Assembly (NCBI RefSeq): GCF_001623405.1
Contig: NZ_LUHG01000013.1
Span: forward strand, 1 to 61,306
Reading direction: 5' to 3'
Source of the DNA: Hydrotalea flava
Lineage (GTDB): Bacteria > Bacteroidota > Bacteroidia > Chitinophagales > Chitinophagaceae
DNA length: 61,306 nt
Shown: one piece after another, positions 36,248-45,169 of the stretch
Layout of the letters: every line of letters begins with the position of its first letter
Numbering within the stretch: position 1 is the first letter of the stretch
The notes under the pieces: generated by a model
What the model was told of the DNA's origin: nothing
What the model saw: the letters and a program-made list of their open reading frames with translations, nothing else
Databases searched by the model: none
Position numbers and translations under genes: made by a program

Positions 36248-37372
36248 TTAATAAAGTACAGTTCGCCCTAATTTAGCAGATTCTCTGGCTTTATCCAGAA
36301 TTTTAACGACCATCAAATTATTTTCTAAAGAATATAAACCATAAGGCGCAATGGTTATGTTTTTTCTGAGTACGGCATATAGATACGCATAGGGGTTAGT
36401 AAACACCTGAATATCTTTTGATGTAATGATTTTTTCTTTTTCCTCCTGTTTTTCATTTTTGCGGAAACGCATTTTTTCAGCATTTACCGAAATAATATAG
36501 CCTTTATCCCCGTATACTTCCATATCTTTTCGACTAAATGGCCAATCCCAGGAGGCCATAATAATGGCCTGTGCGGTTGCATAATTAATGATGATAGTTG
36601 CATCATCATCAACCTTTGGATAAATATCAGGTTTAAATTGGCGGGTAACTGCCTGTATAGAAATGGGTTGCGCACCATGCATCATCCGGGTAATCAGGTT
36701 TGCACCATAACATCCAAAATCGATAATTGCGCCACCTCCGTTTTCAATGGGGTTGGTTAACCATGTAAAGAATGCTTTCGGTACCCCTATTTCTTTCGGG
36801 CCCTGATGACCATCATGAAAAACAACTTTCCGGATATGCCCAACATAACTACTATCCCGCAATAATTCAAATGTTTTTTCAGTGGAAGGATACCAGGATG
36901 TTTCATAATTGGTTAAAAGAAATATATGATATTGTTGTGCCAATTTTTGCATTGCAACTGCATCCTTATAATTTGTTGCTAATGGCTTTTCAACCATTAC
37001 ATGTATTCCTCTCGGAGCACAGGCCTGTACTACTTTTAAATGATCAAAGATAGAACCATAAGCCAGAACAGCCTCTGGTTTCAGCTCATCCAGAGCAATA
37101 CCCAGATTAGTATAAAATAAACTGCTATCTAAATGATACTGTTCAATGGCTTGTTTAATTAATTGCAGATCTGGTTCATAGATACCAATTACATTAACAT
37201 CTTTTCTGTGGATATTATCTAAAATCCATGCCACATGGCCATGACTGATTCCAGCCACTACTACACTAACGGGTATATTTTTTATATCATTCTTTTTTTG
37301 AGCCAAAACAGCAGGAAGAATGATACAATGAAAACAAAATAAAATAACCCATTTTTTCACTGGTGCTAACAT
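36248..37372 (-). CDS. Secreted Gfo/Idh/MocA family oxidoreductase
   Basis: A 374-residue protein with a signal peptide (cleavage near V-L-A-Q). A Rossmann N-terminal domain follows (V-V-A-G-I-S-H-G-H-V-A-W), then the family lysine motif V-E-K-P-L-A-T at about residue 135. The C-terminal GFO_IDH_MocA-like domain has G-G-G-A-I-I-D-F-G-C-Y-G, containing the usual Asp/His-type catalytic region. It is probably NAD(P)-dependent sugar or cyclitol dehydrogenation; export suggests an enzyme-bound cofactor. Substrate unknown. Confidence 0.9.
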   Translation of the reverse strand: MLAPVKKWVILFCFHCIILPAVLAQKKNDIKNIPVSVVVAGISHGHVAWILDNIHRKDVNVIGIYEPDLQLIKQAIEQYHLDSSLFYTNLGIALDELKPEAVLAYGSIFDHLKVVQACAPRGIHVMVEKPLATNYKDAVAMQKLAQQYHIFLLTNYETSWYPSTEKTFELLRDSSYVGHIRKVVFHDGHQGPKEIGVPKAFFTWLTNPIENGGGAIIDFGCYGANLITRMMHGAQPISIQAVTRQFKPDIYPKVDDDATIIINYATAQAIIMASWDWPFSRKDMEVYGDKGYIISVNAEKMRFRKNEKQEEKEKIITSKDIQVFTNPYAYLYAVLRKNITIAPYGLYSLENNLMVVKILDKARESAKLGRTVLY

Positions 37373-37510
37373 AATTATCTGGTTTTATAATTTTTTAAAA
37401 AAATAATGATAAAAACGGAATTATAATGATTCAAAAAGATATCACACTTACTATTGCAAATTTCAAAATTTTTGCTTTTAAAAAAGATGCTGTTATTTTA
37501 TATTTATACA

Positions 37511-37535
37511 TACCTTTATTGAGATCAATCTCAAT
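37511..37535 (+). promoter_or_regulatory. -7 box overlapping an 18-bp palindromic operator
   Basis: TACCTTTA (37511-37518, one mismatch to TAnnTTTG) touches the inverted repeat ATTGAGAT-CA-ATCTCAAT (37518-37535), a perfect 8-2-8 dyad. It lies 76 bases before the DinB gene. The position suggests binding of a repressor at the start of transcription. Confidence 0.45.
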
Positions 37536-37610
37536 TCACCTTTTCCGAAAATATAAATATTCTTACAATCTATATTTAATTTTTTAAAAAATTATTCAAA
37601 CAAATCGGCT

Positions 37611-38141
37611 ATGCGATTGCTCACTCTTCTAATTGGCAGTATTTTGGCGCCCTTCTTTTGTGAAGCACAAAATAACAATGCACTTTTACAGGCACATATA
37701 AACAAATTTATAAATGCCGAGAAATATACTATCGAAGTAGCATCTGAAATGCCCGATTCTTTATATAACTTCAGGCCGGTAAGTACTGAAATGACCTTTA
37801 AACAACAACTGATTCATTTGGGTAAAAATATTATTTGGCTTTGCACAAAGTATTTAAATGAACAACCAAATTTACCTGCATTTTCCAACAATATAGTAGC
37901 AGAAGCGATGAATAAAGACCAAACTATAGACTTTGTAAAAAAATCCTATGAATATGGTATATTATCATTCAAACAACTGGATACAACCAGTTTACTAAAA
38001 AAATTTAATTGGTCAGGTACACAATTAAATAAAATCCAATTCCTTAATTTAATAGAAGATCATCAAACACACCACAGAGCCGAATTACTTGTTTATCTTA
38101 GGTTAAATAATATTAAACCACCTGAATATATTGGCTGGTAA
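37611..38141 (+). CDS. Secreted DinB family protein
   Basis: A 176-residue protein with a signal peptide (L-I-G-S-I-L-A-P-F-F-C-E-A-Q). A DinB-like four-helix bundle follows, with the metal-binding His triad visible in part as L-I-H-L-G-K-N and D-H-Q-T-H-H-R-A-E. The DinB/YfiT fold includes thiol-dependent and metal-dependent enzymes. A signal peptide is common for Bacteroidota members. Function unknown. Confidence 0.85.
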   Translation: MRLLTLLIGSILAPFFCEAQNNNALLQAHINKFINAEKYTIEVASEMPDSLYNFRPVSTEMTFKQQLIHLGKNIIWLCTKYLNEQPNLPAFSNNIVAEAMNKDQTIDFVKKSYEYGILSFKQLDTTSLLKKFNWSGTQLNKIQFLNLIEDHQTHHRAELLVYLRLNNIKPPEYIGW

Positions 38142-38601
38142 ATGAATTTAAATAATTTAATTTTCTCCAATATTCGTAATTAAAAATTACAGGTGGGTTG
38201 CTAATAGGCACTTAGGTTTCATTTGATTACCATCAGCTATATTACCGGCTAGGCTAAGTATATTCTATTGAATTTTCAGAAAATGTCAACATGTATTATT
38301 GCAGTATAAGCTGTACAACGAATTGCACCTTAAAATTTCTTTTTTTATATAGTTTCGCTTCTTTACATTCGGTATTCTATAATATTCGTTAAAAAATTAT
38401 TGCTTTTAAATTTTATTACATGTTGAACTGGTTGACTGCCTTTTATTTATACCCACCGATAGCTTCAACCTTTTTATGCGCTAACCACACTGCTGTTGTA
38501 CTTTCATTAAACCAAATTATAATTTATATAATATATTTTTTAATTTATAAAAAATATAAATTTCAGTTAGGTACAATAAAATAAATCATTAATAAAATTT
38601 T
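38142..38601. other. Intergenic stretch
   Basis: About 460 AT-rich bases between the DinB and sugar porter genes; no gene or clear structured element seen. Confidence 0.4.
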
Positions 38602-39909
38602 ATGAATAAAAAATTAATTTTATGGTCGGTTACAGTAGGCTTGGGCGGATTATTGTTTGGTATGGATGTAGCCGTTATATCGGGAGCCGAGCAGGCCATA
38701 CAACAACTTTGGCAACTGAGTAATTGGATGCATGGAACCGCTATTGCGATGGCATTGTATGGTACCGCATTTGGAGCGGCGCTGGGTAATATTCCTGCTA
38801 ATAAAATAGGTCGAAAAAAATCTTTGTTTTGGATTGGCATTTTGTTTTTAATTACCGCTGTAGGTGCAGCCGTTTCTACCAACGTATATGCATTTATGAT
38901 TTTCCGTTTTATAAGCGGACTAAGTATTGGTGCTTCATCGGTAGTGGCACCGGTTTATATTTCTGAAATAGCACCCGCTAAATACCGGGGCCGCATGGTT
39001 ATTTCTTTTCAATTAAATGTAGTAGCAGGGATTTTGATTGCTTATTTTTCAAATTATTTATTACAGGGCTTCGATGGAAAAAACGACTGGCGCTGGATGC
39101 TGGGTGTAGTGGCCATTCCTTCAGCTGCTTTTTCAATACTCATGCTCTTTACCCCTGAAACACCCCGTTGGTTGGTATTGTATAAAAAAGATGATGCAGC
39201 AGCCAGAAAAGTGTTGGCTTTAACAGAAGATACAACCGACCACTTAATTGAACGCATTAAAAATTCAGTAAGTTCTAATAAAGAAAAACTTTTTCAGAAA
39301 AAAAATACACATTTGTTAATGCTCGCTTTTTTGATTGCATTTTTTAACCAGCTCTCGGGCATTAATGCCATTATTTATTTTGCACCTAAAGTATTTGAAA
39401 TGGCCGGCATTGGCCGCAGCGCCGCTTTATTTTCAACAGTAGGCATTGGTGTGGTGAATTTAATTTTTACCATTATTGGCTGGTCGCTGATTGATAAGTT
39501 TGGACGTAGAACCCTTATGTTTATAGGTTCCTTCGGTTATATCATTTCCTTATCGCTGATTGCAATTTCATTTAACAACACCGACCATAGTATGATTGTT
39601 TACTATGTATTTCTATTTATTGCAGCACATGCAGTTGGCCAGGGTGCTGTAATCTGGGTATTCCTGTCTGAACTTTTTCCCAATGCCATTCGGGCCAGTG
39701 GTACTTCATTTGGCTGTTTAACGCATTGGACTTTTGCTGCATTGGTAGCACAGGTATTTCCCTTTTTCGCAGCAACCGTATCGGGCACCCTCATTTTTGG
39801 TTTCTTTGCTTTTATGATGGTATTACAATTGTTGTATGTATGGAAAATGATGCCCGAAACAAAAGGCATTGCATTGGAAAATATGGAAAGTACGGTGATA
39901 CTGCATTAA
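38602..39909 (+). CDS. MFS sugar porter family transporter
   Basis: A 435-residue protein with 12 helices and sugar-porter signatures: G-G-L-L-F-G-M-D-V-A-V-I-S-G-A at the start, R-F-I-S-G-L-S-I-G, V-Y-I-S-E-I-A-P-A-K-Y-R-G-R after TM4, Q-L-S-G-I-N-A-I-I-Y-F-A-P in TM7, D-K-F-G-R-R after TM8 and P-E-T-K-G at the end. It probably imports a monosaccharide by proton symport. The neighbouring GH28 and oxidoreductase genes suggest a pectin-derived sugar (inference). Confidence 0.93.
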   Translation: MNKKLILWSVTVGLGGLLFGMDVAVISGAEQAIQQLWQLSNWMHGTAIAMALYGTAFGAALGNIPANKIGRKKSLFWIGILFLITAVGAAVSTNVYAFMIFRFISGLSIGASSVVAPVYISEIAPAKYRGRMVISFQLNVVAGILIAYFSNYLLQGFDGKNDWRWMLGVVAIPSAAFSILMLFTPETPRWLVLYKKDDAAARKVLALTEDTTDHLIERIKNSVSSNKEKLFQKKNTHLLMLAFLIAFFNQLSGINAIIYFAPKVFEMAGIGRSAALFSTVGIGVVNLIFTIIGWSLIDKFGRRTLMFIGSFGYIISLSLIAISFNNTDHSMIVYYVFLFIAAHAVGQGAVIWVFLSELFPNAIRASGTSFGCLTHWTFAALVAQVFPFFAATVSGTLIFGFFAFMMVLQLLYVWKMMPETKGIALENMESTVILH

Positions 39910-39946
39910 ACCATTTTTAACAGCAGCAAATACAACAACCGAAACT

Positions 39947-40903
39947 TTACAGTGTGTGGATGAAAGCAACCAGCGTATCGATTAACACACCACTAACAGG
40001 AAGTTGTGGACTATTATAGGCAGCAATATTGGTATTTCTATCGCCTGTAACCATTTTAAAAATATGATTCATATGGGGAATCATTACCAATTTTGCTTGC
40101 TCACTTGCCTTTGCCAATAATTGTGCATCGGCTTCACTTACCTGAATATCATGAGTGCCTTGAACAATCAATACCGGAATATGATTAAGTTGCTGTATAG
40201 CGATAGCAGGATTATACCGAAACCAGGATATTAAGTAAGGTTGTACAGATGGTCTAAACAAGCTATAGAGTAAAGGGTTAGCGTATTGTAAGGTTTTACC
40301 CATTTCTAAGGTATCAATATCGGCATAAATCAGGTTTCGTATGGTTTCCGGCTGATTAGCCAACTGTTCTTTCAATATTGTACCGGCAGGTTTGCCGGTA
40401 CCGGCTATCGACACAAATGCATCAGCGTTATGCTTTGCCGCTAACATGCCAATCAGGGAACCTTCACTATGCCCTATTACAATTACTTTTGAAAAACGGG
40501 TATCTTTTTTTAGCAGCTGAAGCCATGCTTTAGCATCTTTCACATAATCTTCAAAACGAAGGTCGGTTTCATTTTTTCCGGCCTCCCTACTGGCACCAAT
40601 ACCTCTTTTATCGTATCGCACAGCGGCAATACCATGTACAGAAAGGCTATCAGCCAACATCTTTAAACTTTCATTTTTCATCATGGCACTATTCCCATTT
40701 CGGTCTGTTGGGCCCGACCCGGCAATAATTAATGCAACTGGCATAGGGTAACGCAAATCGGGAATAGTTAAAGTACCTTCAATATTCCCGGTAGGTGTTT
40801 TTAATTCAATGGGTGTTTCATGAAAAAGTGTATCGGAACCCTTATTTGCAAATGCGAATAATTGTATGCCACACAAAAAAAAGGAACAGATTAACCTGAT
40901 CAT
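39947..40903 (-). CDS. Secreted alpha/beta hydrolase
   Basis: A 318-residue protein with a signal peptide (F-F-L-C-G-I-Q-L-F-A-F-A). An alpha/beta hydrolase fold follows: oxyanion region I-I-A-G-S-G-P-T-D-R-N-G, nucleophile elbow G-H-S-E-G-S at about residue 157, catalytic Asp in Q-G-T-H-D, and His in M-N-H-I-F-K. This is the pattern of the YtaP/acyl-CoA thioester hydrolase-like family, close to eukaryotic BAAT. Start at ATG 40903, where the signal peptide begins; the frame is open to 41014. It lies 82 bases downstream of the beta-lactamase-like gene. Confidence 0.85.
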   Translation of the reverse strand: MIRLICSFFLCGIQLFAFANKGSDTLFHETPIELKTPTGNIEGTLTIPDLRYPMPVALIIAGSGPTDRNGNSAMMKNESLKMLADSLSVHGIAAVRYDKRGIGASREAGKNETDLRFEDYVKDAKAWLQLLKKDTRFSKVIVIGHSEGSLIGMLAAKHNADAFVSIAGTGKPAGTILKEQLANQPETIRNLIYADIDTLEMGKTLQYANPLLYSLFRPSVQPYLISWFRYNPAIAIQQLNHIPVLIVQGTHDIQVSEADAQLLAKASEQAKLVMIPHMNHIFKMVTGDRNTNIAAYNSPQLPVSGVLIDTLVAFIHTL

Positions 40904-40985
40904 ATTATTGCTTTCAAATTTAATTTTGAAAATAAAACAGTTTACATGGGTATAGAATATAGATACAAGCTTAAACACCATTCGC

Positions 40986-41735
40986 TCATTCATGTAAGTT
41001 TTTACCATAGGCATCTAACAATTGTATGGTATGTTGCAAACTTCCTGCATCATATCCATCTAAATGTCCGGGAATAACAAAGGCAGGTTTTGGAAATTGC
41101 TGTATGGTTTTTTGCATTGATATTTTCCAGGCTTGCACATTGGCATCTGACAAATTACCCAAATTATTTGTTTCGGTACTTTTAATAAAACATCTGCCAT
41201 ATAAAATTTTTTCATTCGGAAACCAAATCACAATATTATCACTACTATGTCCTTCCCCCGGATAAAAAGTCTGGAACTCATAATTACCTATTTTAAAAAG
41301 AGTATCTTTTGTAAACACGTATCTGGAAATACCTTCATGGTTTTGCTTGCATAAATATTGCGTTGCTTTTGAGCTGTAAGTGGCAATTCCTTTTCTTGCA
41401 TAATAATTTAATCCAATGGTTCGGTCGCTATGAAAATGAGTAGCAATGCACAAAACCACTTTTTGATGATGGCGTTGCAGAATACTATCTAACAAAGGTT
41501 GCAATTGTGTGGTATCCCATGGGGTATCCAATAATACAACCCCTCTTTCGGTTACTACATACATACCATTGGCAGGGTAGGGTGTACCATTTACCTTTCC
41601 ATAAGTTGTAAAAATATAAAAGTTACCTTTCAAATGCCAGAACGAAAGCAGCAGATGGGTAGATTGTGCATAATTTGGATTCAATGTAATACATACCAAT
41701 AATGTAATCAAGCCACGCTGCAATATTGTTTTCAT
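40986..41735 (-). CDS. Subclass B1-type metallo-beta-lactamase-like protein
   Basis: A 249-residue exported protein (signal peptide to about residue 23, N-Y-A-Q). The metallo-beta-lactamase fold has all six zinc ligands of subclass B1 in order: H100-F-H102-S-D104 (HxHxD), H163 in G-E-G-H-S-S-D-N, C182 in G-R-C-F-I-K, and H224 in P-G-H-L-D-G. The zinc-site spacing and length fit chromosomal B1 enzymes of Bacteroidota. The usual G-G-C is here G-R-C, and the helix after HxHxD reads R-T-I-G-L rather than R-x-G-G. Carbapenem hydrolysis is plausible but not shown by sequence. Confidence 0.82.
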   Translation of the reverse strand: MKTILQRGLITLLVCITLNPNYAQSTHLLLSFWHLKGNFYIFTTYGKVNGTPYPANGMYVVTERGVVLLDTPWDTTQLQPLLDSILQRHHQKVVLCIATHFHSDRTIGLNYYARKGIATYSSKATQYLCKQNHEGISRYVFTKDTLFKIGNYEFQTFYPGEGHSSDNIVIWFPNEKILYGRCFIKSTETNNLGNLSDANVQAWKISMQKTIQQFPKPAFVIPGHLDGYDAGSLQHTIQLLDAYGKNLHE

Positions 41736-41831
41736 TTTATGTAATGCTTTTTGAAGCGAAACATTGGTGCATATCTTAATAATTTTAGCCCAAATAATAA
41801 GTTTAATTTTTACTTCAACTATATTTACATT

Positions 41832-43145
41832 CTATTGTTGATCCAATTTCAATATGCTTTGTAGTAGTATATTGGCTCCTTTAGAAATTGCATCAGGTGT
41901 GGAATATTCTTTGGGAGAATGGCTAATTCCTCCTACACTTGGAATAAAAATCATTCCTGCCGGTGCCAATAATGCCATCTCTTGTGCATCATGTCCGGCA
42001 CCACTGGGCATTACTTTATAAGTATATCCTAATTGTGTAGCAGAAGCTTGAATGATATCCTGAATTCGACGGTTCATTAAAGCCGGTGCCGACGAAATGT
42101 GAAGGTTATTAAACTTAATACGAGTACCGGTTTCGGTTGCAATACTATCTGCCCGTACTTCAATGGCTTTGAACATATCCCAAATCATTTTTTCATCCAG
42201 ATCTCGTAGTTCAAGGCTCATAACAGCTTTACCAGGAATTACATTTGGGGCACCAGGTTCAACAGCTATTTTACCTACATTACACACTTGCCTTCCTGGT
42301 AAGGCTTTGACTACCTCATTTATAGCAACAATTAATTTTGCAGCTGCCAGCAAAGCATCCTGCCGGTGTAGCATTGGTGTAGTACCTGCATGGTTTGCAA
42401 ATCCGTTAATAGTAACTTCCCATTCTTCAATACCAACAATTCCCTCTACTATACCAATGTCTTTTTTTTCATTTTCCAGAAAATTTCCTTGTTCAATATG
42501 CAGCTCCAGATACGCTGCAAGACTCCCTTTAGGCTTTTTGGCCTCAACCAGTTTATCCGGATTACCACCAATAGCACGAATACCTTCAGCAATTGTTAAT
42601 CCACTGGAGCTTATTTCATGCAGTGCTGTTTGATTTAGATTACCTGCCATAGCATGACTGCCTATTACTCCTCCTTCTTCATCTGTAAAATCAATTACCT
42701 GTAAGGGGTGTTGCGTTAAAATATGATGTTCCTGCAATACTTGTATCACTTCAATAGCACTTATTACACCTACTACTCCATCGTAATTACCGCCATGTGG
42801 TACCATATCGGTATGAGAACCCATTGCGATAGGCAATAATATTGAATCCCGACCGGCTCTGCTGCCAACAATATTACCTGCTGCATCAATGTGCACCGTT
42901 AAACCTGCTTTTTTCATAAGTTCGTAAATAAAAGCCCGCCCTTTTATATCGCCTTTGCTAAAAGCTACACGGTTACCTCTACCCATACTATCTCTGCCAA
43001 ATTTTGATAATTCAAGAATATGTTGTTCTATTCTTTGCTTGTTTACCTTTAAATCAGGTTCATTAACCAGATGTTGAGCCAAAACATCTACATTTATCAG
43101 TATAGCTATTGTAAAAAATAATGACAGCCGATTATATTTTTGCAT
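41832..43145 (-). CDS. Secreted M20 family amidohydrolase (Zn-dependent, AllC/HyuC-like)
   Basis: A 437-residue protein with a signal peptide (D-V-L-A-Q). It has the hydantoinase/carbamoylase branch pattern of the M20 family: G-S-H-T-D-M-V-P-H-G-G-N-Y-D-G-V-V-G-V, D-E-E-G-G-V-I-G-S-H-A-M-A-G, and E-L-H-I-E-Q-G, with G-A-G-H-D-A-Q-E-M-A near the C-terminus. The family includes allantoate amidohydrolase, N-carbamoyl-amino-acid hydrolase and beta-ureidopropionase. No purine or pyrimidine genes lie nearby, so the substrate is open. Export is unusual for the family. Confidence 0.9.
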   Translation of the reverse strand: MQKYNRLSLFFTIAILINVDVLAQHLVNEPDLKVNKQRIEQHILELSKFGRDSMGRGNRVAFSKGDIKGRAFIYELMKKAGLTVHIDAAGNIVGSRAGRDSILLPIAMGSHTDMVPHGGNYDGVVGVISAIEVIQVLQEHHILTQHPLQVIDFTDEEGGVIGSHAMAGNLNQTALHEISSSGLTIAEGIRAIGGNPDKLVEAKKPKGSLAAYLELHIEQGNFLENEKKDIGIVEGIVGIEEWEVTINGFANHAGTTPMLHRQDALLAAAKLIVAINEVVKALPGRQVCNVGKIAVEPGAPNVIPGKAVMSLELRDLDEKMIWDMFKAIEVRADSIATETGTRIKFNNLHISSAPALMNRRIQDIIQASATQLGYTYKVMPSGAGHDAQEMALLAPAGMIFIPSVGGISHSPKEYSTPDAISKGANILLQSILKLDQQ

Positions 43146-43752
43146 TGTATAATTGGTAATGAATATTAGAAAACTGCATTAGCGCAAGCTACAATTTACT
43201 CTTTTTTATCCGGAAATTAAAAAATAAATGCTTTAACCACGTAATTTATTATGAACTGAAGCATTATAATTTATCGGCTAACAATTCAGGTAATTTATTT
43301 ACCGAATAAATCCATTTTTATAATAGAATCGATTTAAATACATGCTTTTGTAATTAATTGAAGATTTGTACCACATCTGCTATTAAAAAAAGTACTTCCT
43401 ATTGCAGGAATGAAAATTTTTTTACTCTTTTGTTATAATGCATACCATTTCAAAACATTTATAAAATCTTATTTACACTATTCAGCATCCCAAAATAGTT
43501 TGTGGTAAATTAATCCAAATACTACAATTTAAAAACTTTAGTCAAAATTGTATCCTATAAACATTTATTTTTCAAAAAAAAGATAAAAAAGCAACCTTTT
43601 TTTAAATAATTACGTAAGTAATGAAATAACAATGCTGAGATAGTAATAACCCCGGTTAAATGCCTGAAATATATTATATAATTTATATATATTTCTTATA
43701 TTTTTGATGTAAAACAAACATATACATTGATTCTGTAACAAAAATTGGAAAT
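43146..43752. other. Intergenic stretch ahead of the cytochrome/YceI operon
   Basis: About 600 very AT-rich bases without a credible gene. It includes the probable -7 box of the downstream operon at 43699; nothing else stood out. Confidence 0.4.
43699..43706 (+). promoter_or_regulatory. -7 box TATTTTTG for the OB-fold/cytochrome/YceI/DUF5777 operon
   Basis: A perfect TAnnTTTG match 46 bases upstream of the first start codon. No TTTG is evident at -33. Confidence 0.5.
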
Positions 43753-44187
43753 ATGAAAGCTATTACAAATAAAAAGAGAGCTATTTATATCAGCATAGTC
43801 ATTATACTATTGGTTACTTCAATGTATGCTTTGTATTTATACAATAAACCACACCAAGGAGTAGAAAATGAAATCCCGGTATTAATTACTACAGCTACTA
43901 ATTTTTATCAGCTGTATTCTGAAAATGAAGGCGCAGGTGATAAGAAATTTTCGGGCAAAGTGATTGAACTTAATGGTACAGTAGACAATGTTGAGTTAAG
44001 CGACAGTACTTTTAGTTTGCATCTTAATGCCGGAACTGCATTGGGTGGTATTAATTGTAGTATGTATTTTCCAAAAAATAAACAAATAGAGCCTCCGAAA
44101 ATTGGATCAATGATACTTATCAAGGGAAGATGTACAGGGTATTTGATGGATGTTAATTTAGTTGATTGTATAATAGAAAAAAAATAA
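43753..44187 (+). CDS. Membrane-anchored OB-fold (tRNA_anti-like) protein
   Basis: A 144-residue protein with an N-terminal transmembrane anchor (about residues 10-30). A small beta-barrel domain follows (G-K-V-I-E-L-N-G-T-V-D-N-V, then G-S-M-I-L-I-K-G-R-C-T-G-Y-L-M-D-V-N-L-V-D-C), the pattern of the tRNA_anti-like OB-fold family (PF12869). Such proteins in Bacteroidota are found with YceI and cytochrome genes. First gene of a four-gene operon. Confidence 0.7.
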   Translation: MKAITNKKRAIYISIVIILLVTSMYALYLYNKPHQGVENEIPVLITTATNFYQLYSENEGAGDKKFSGKVIELNGTVDNVELSDSTFSLHLNAGTALGGINCSMYFPKNKQIEPPKIGSMILIKGRCTGYLMDVNLVDCIIEKK

Positions 44188-44217
44188 TAGTCATTACTTA
44201 CTATAAAAAATAACAAA

Positions 44218-44604
44218 ATGAAAATTAAATTATTATTATGTTTCATTCTCCTGCTTTCGTCGTTGTTATTTATTGCAAGTTGTACCAAACAAAGTGAAGA
44301 CCATCTTGTATCACCTTCAACACTATCCTGCGATACCACCAATGTACAATATAGTACTACTATTGTGGCTATACTAAGTGCCAACTGTTATCGTTGCCAT
44401 GGGGCTATAACAAACGGAGGAAGTGGGGGTATCATTCTGGAGGGTTATCTTAATTTAAAAAAATGGGCCGATAATGGTTATTTGGTTGGAAATATAACAC
44501 ATGCGCCGGGTTATATTCCGATGCCTTTCGACGGAGGTAAATTGTCTGATTGCGATATTAACAAAATAAAAGCATGGATAAATCAGGGCACAAAAAATAA
44601 TTAA
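44218..44604 (+). CDS. One-heme c-type cytochrome-like lipoprotein
   Basis: A 128-residue protein with a lipoprotein signal (L-F-I-A-S-C, Cys22) and the heme c site C57-Y-R-C60-H61. A later P-M-P-F may supply the distal Met, and the end D-C-D-I-N-K-I-K-A-W-I-N-Q-G is that of the cytochrome c-like domain (PSCyt1-like) in Bacteroidota. It is probably exposed to the periplasm or outer membrane and carries one electron. Second gene of the operon. Confidence 0.82.
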   Translation: MKIKLLLCFILLLSSLLFIASCTKQSEDHLVSPSTLSCDTTNVQYSTTIVAILSANCYRCHGAITNGGSGGIILEGYLNLKKWADNGYLVGNITHAPGYIPMPFDGGKLSDCDINKIKAWINQGTKNN

Positions 44605-44621
44605 TATTTAAAGATATTTAT

Positions 44622-45161
44622 ATGAAAAAGATATTGCTATTAATATTCATATGCCAGGTGTTTTTAACAGTACATAGCCAGGTATACCTGACTAGAACAG
44701 GATTTATTGGCTTTTATTCTAAAACACCATTTGAAGATATCAGGGCCGAAAACAACCAGGTATATGCCGCTATTGATACACGTAATAAAGATATTGCCTT
44801 TGTTTTACTGATGAAAGGTTTTGTCTTTACAAAAGAATTGATGCAGGAACATTTCAATGAAAACTATGCTGAAACAGACAAGTTTCCTAAAGCCAATTTT
44901 ATTGGAAAATTTTCAGGTAATGCCGATTTCTCAAAGGATGGCGTTTACCCGGTTACTGTAAATGGCAATCTTACAATTCATGGAATAAGCCACAATATAC
45001 AAATACCCGCAACCCTGCAAATGAAAGCGGGTAAGCTTACAGGGCATGCACAATTCTACATAAAACCTGAAGAATTTAATATCCGCATCCCTTCTATAGT
45101 AAGAAATAAGATTGAAGAAAAAATGAATATAATAGTTGATATTTCCTGTACACCAAAATAA
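44622..45161 (+). CDS. YceI family lipid-binding protein
   Basis: A 179-residue periplasmic protein with a signal peptide (T-V-H-S-Q). The YceI lipocalin-like fold is seen as G-F-I-G-F-Y-S-K-T-P-F-E-D-I, K-F-P-K-A-N-F-I-G-K, and L-T-I-H-G-I-S-H-N-I-Q-I-P-A. The family binds polyisoprenoids such as isoprenoid quinones. Next to a cytochrome this suggests quinone-linked electron transfer (inference). Only 17 bases separate it from the cytochrome gene, and 8 from the next gene. Confidence 0.9.
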   Translation: MKKILLLIFICQVFLTVHSQVYLTRTGFIGFYSKTPFEDIRAENNQVYAAIDTRNKDIAFVLLMKGFVFTKELMQEHFNENYAETDKFPKANFIGKFSGNADFSKDGVYPVTVNGNLTIHGISHNIQIPATLQMKAGKLTGHAQFYIKPEEFNIRIPSIVRNKIEEKMNIIVDISCTPK

Positions 45162-45169
45162 ATAATAAT

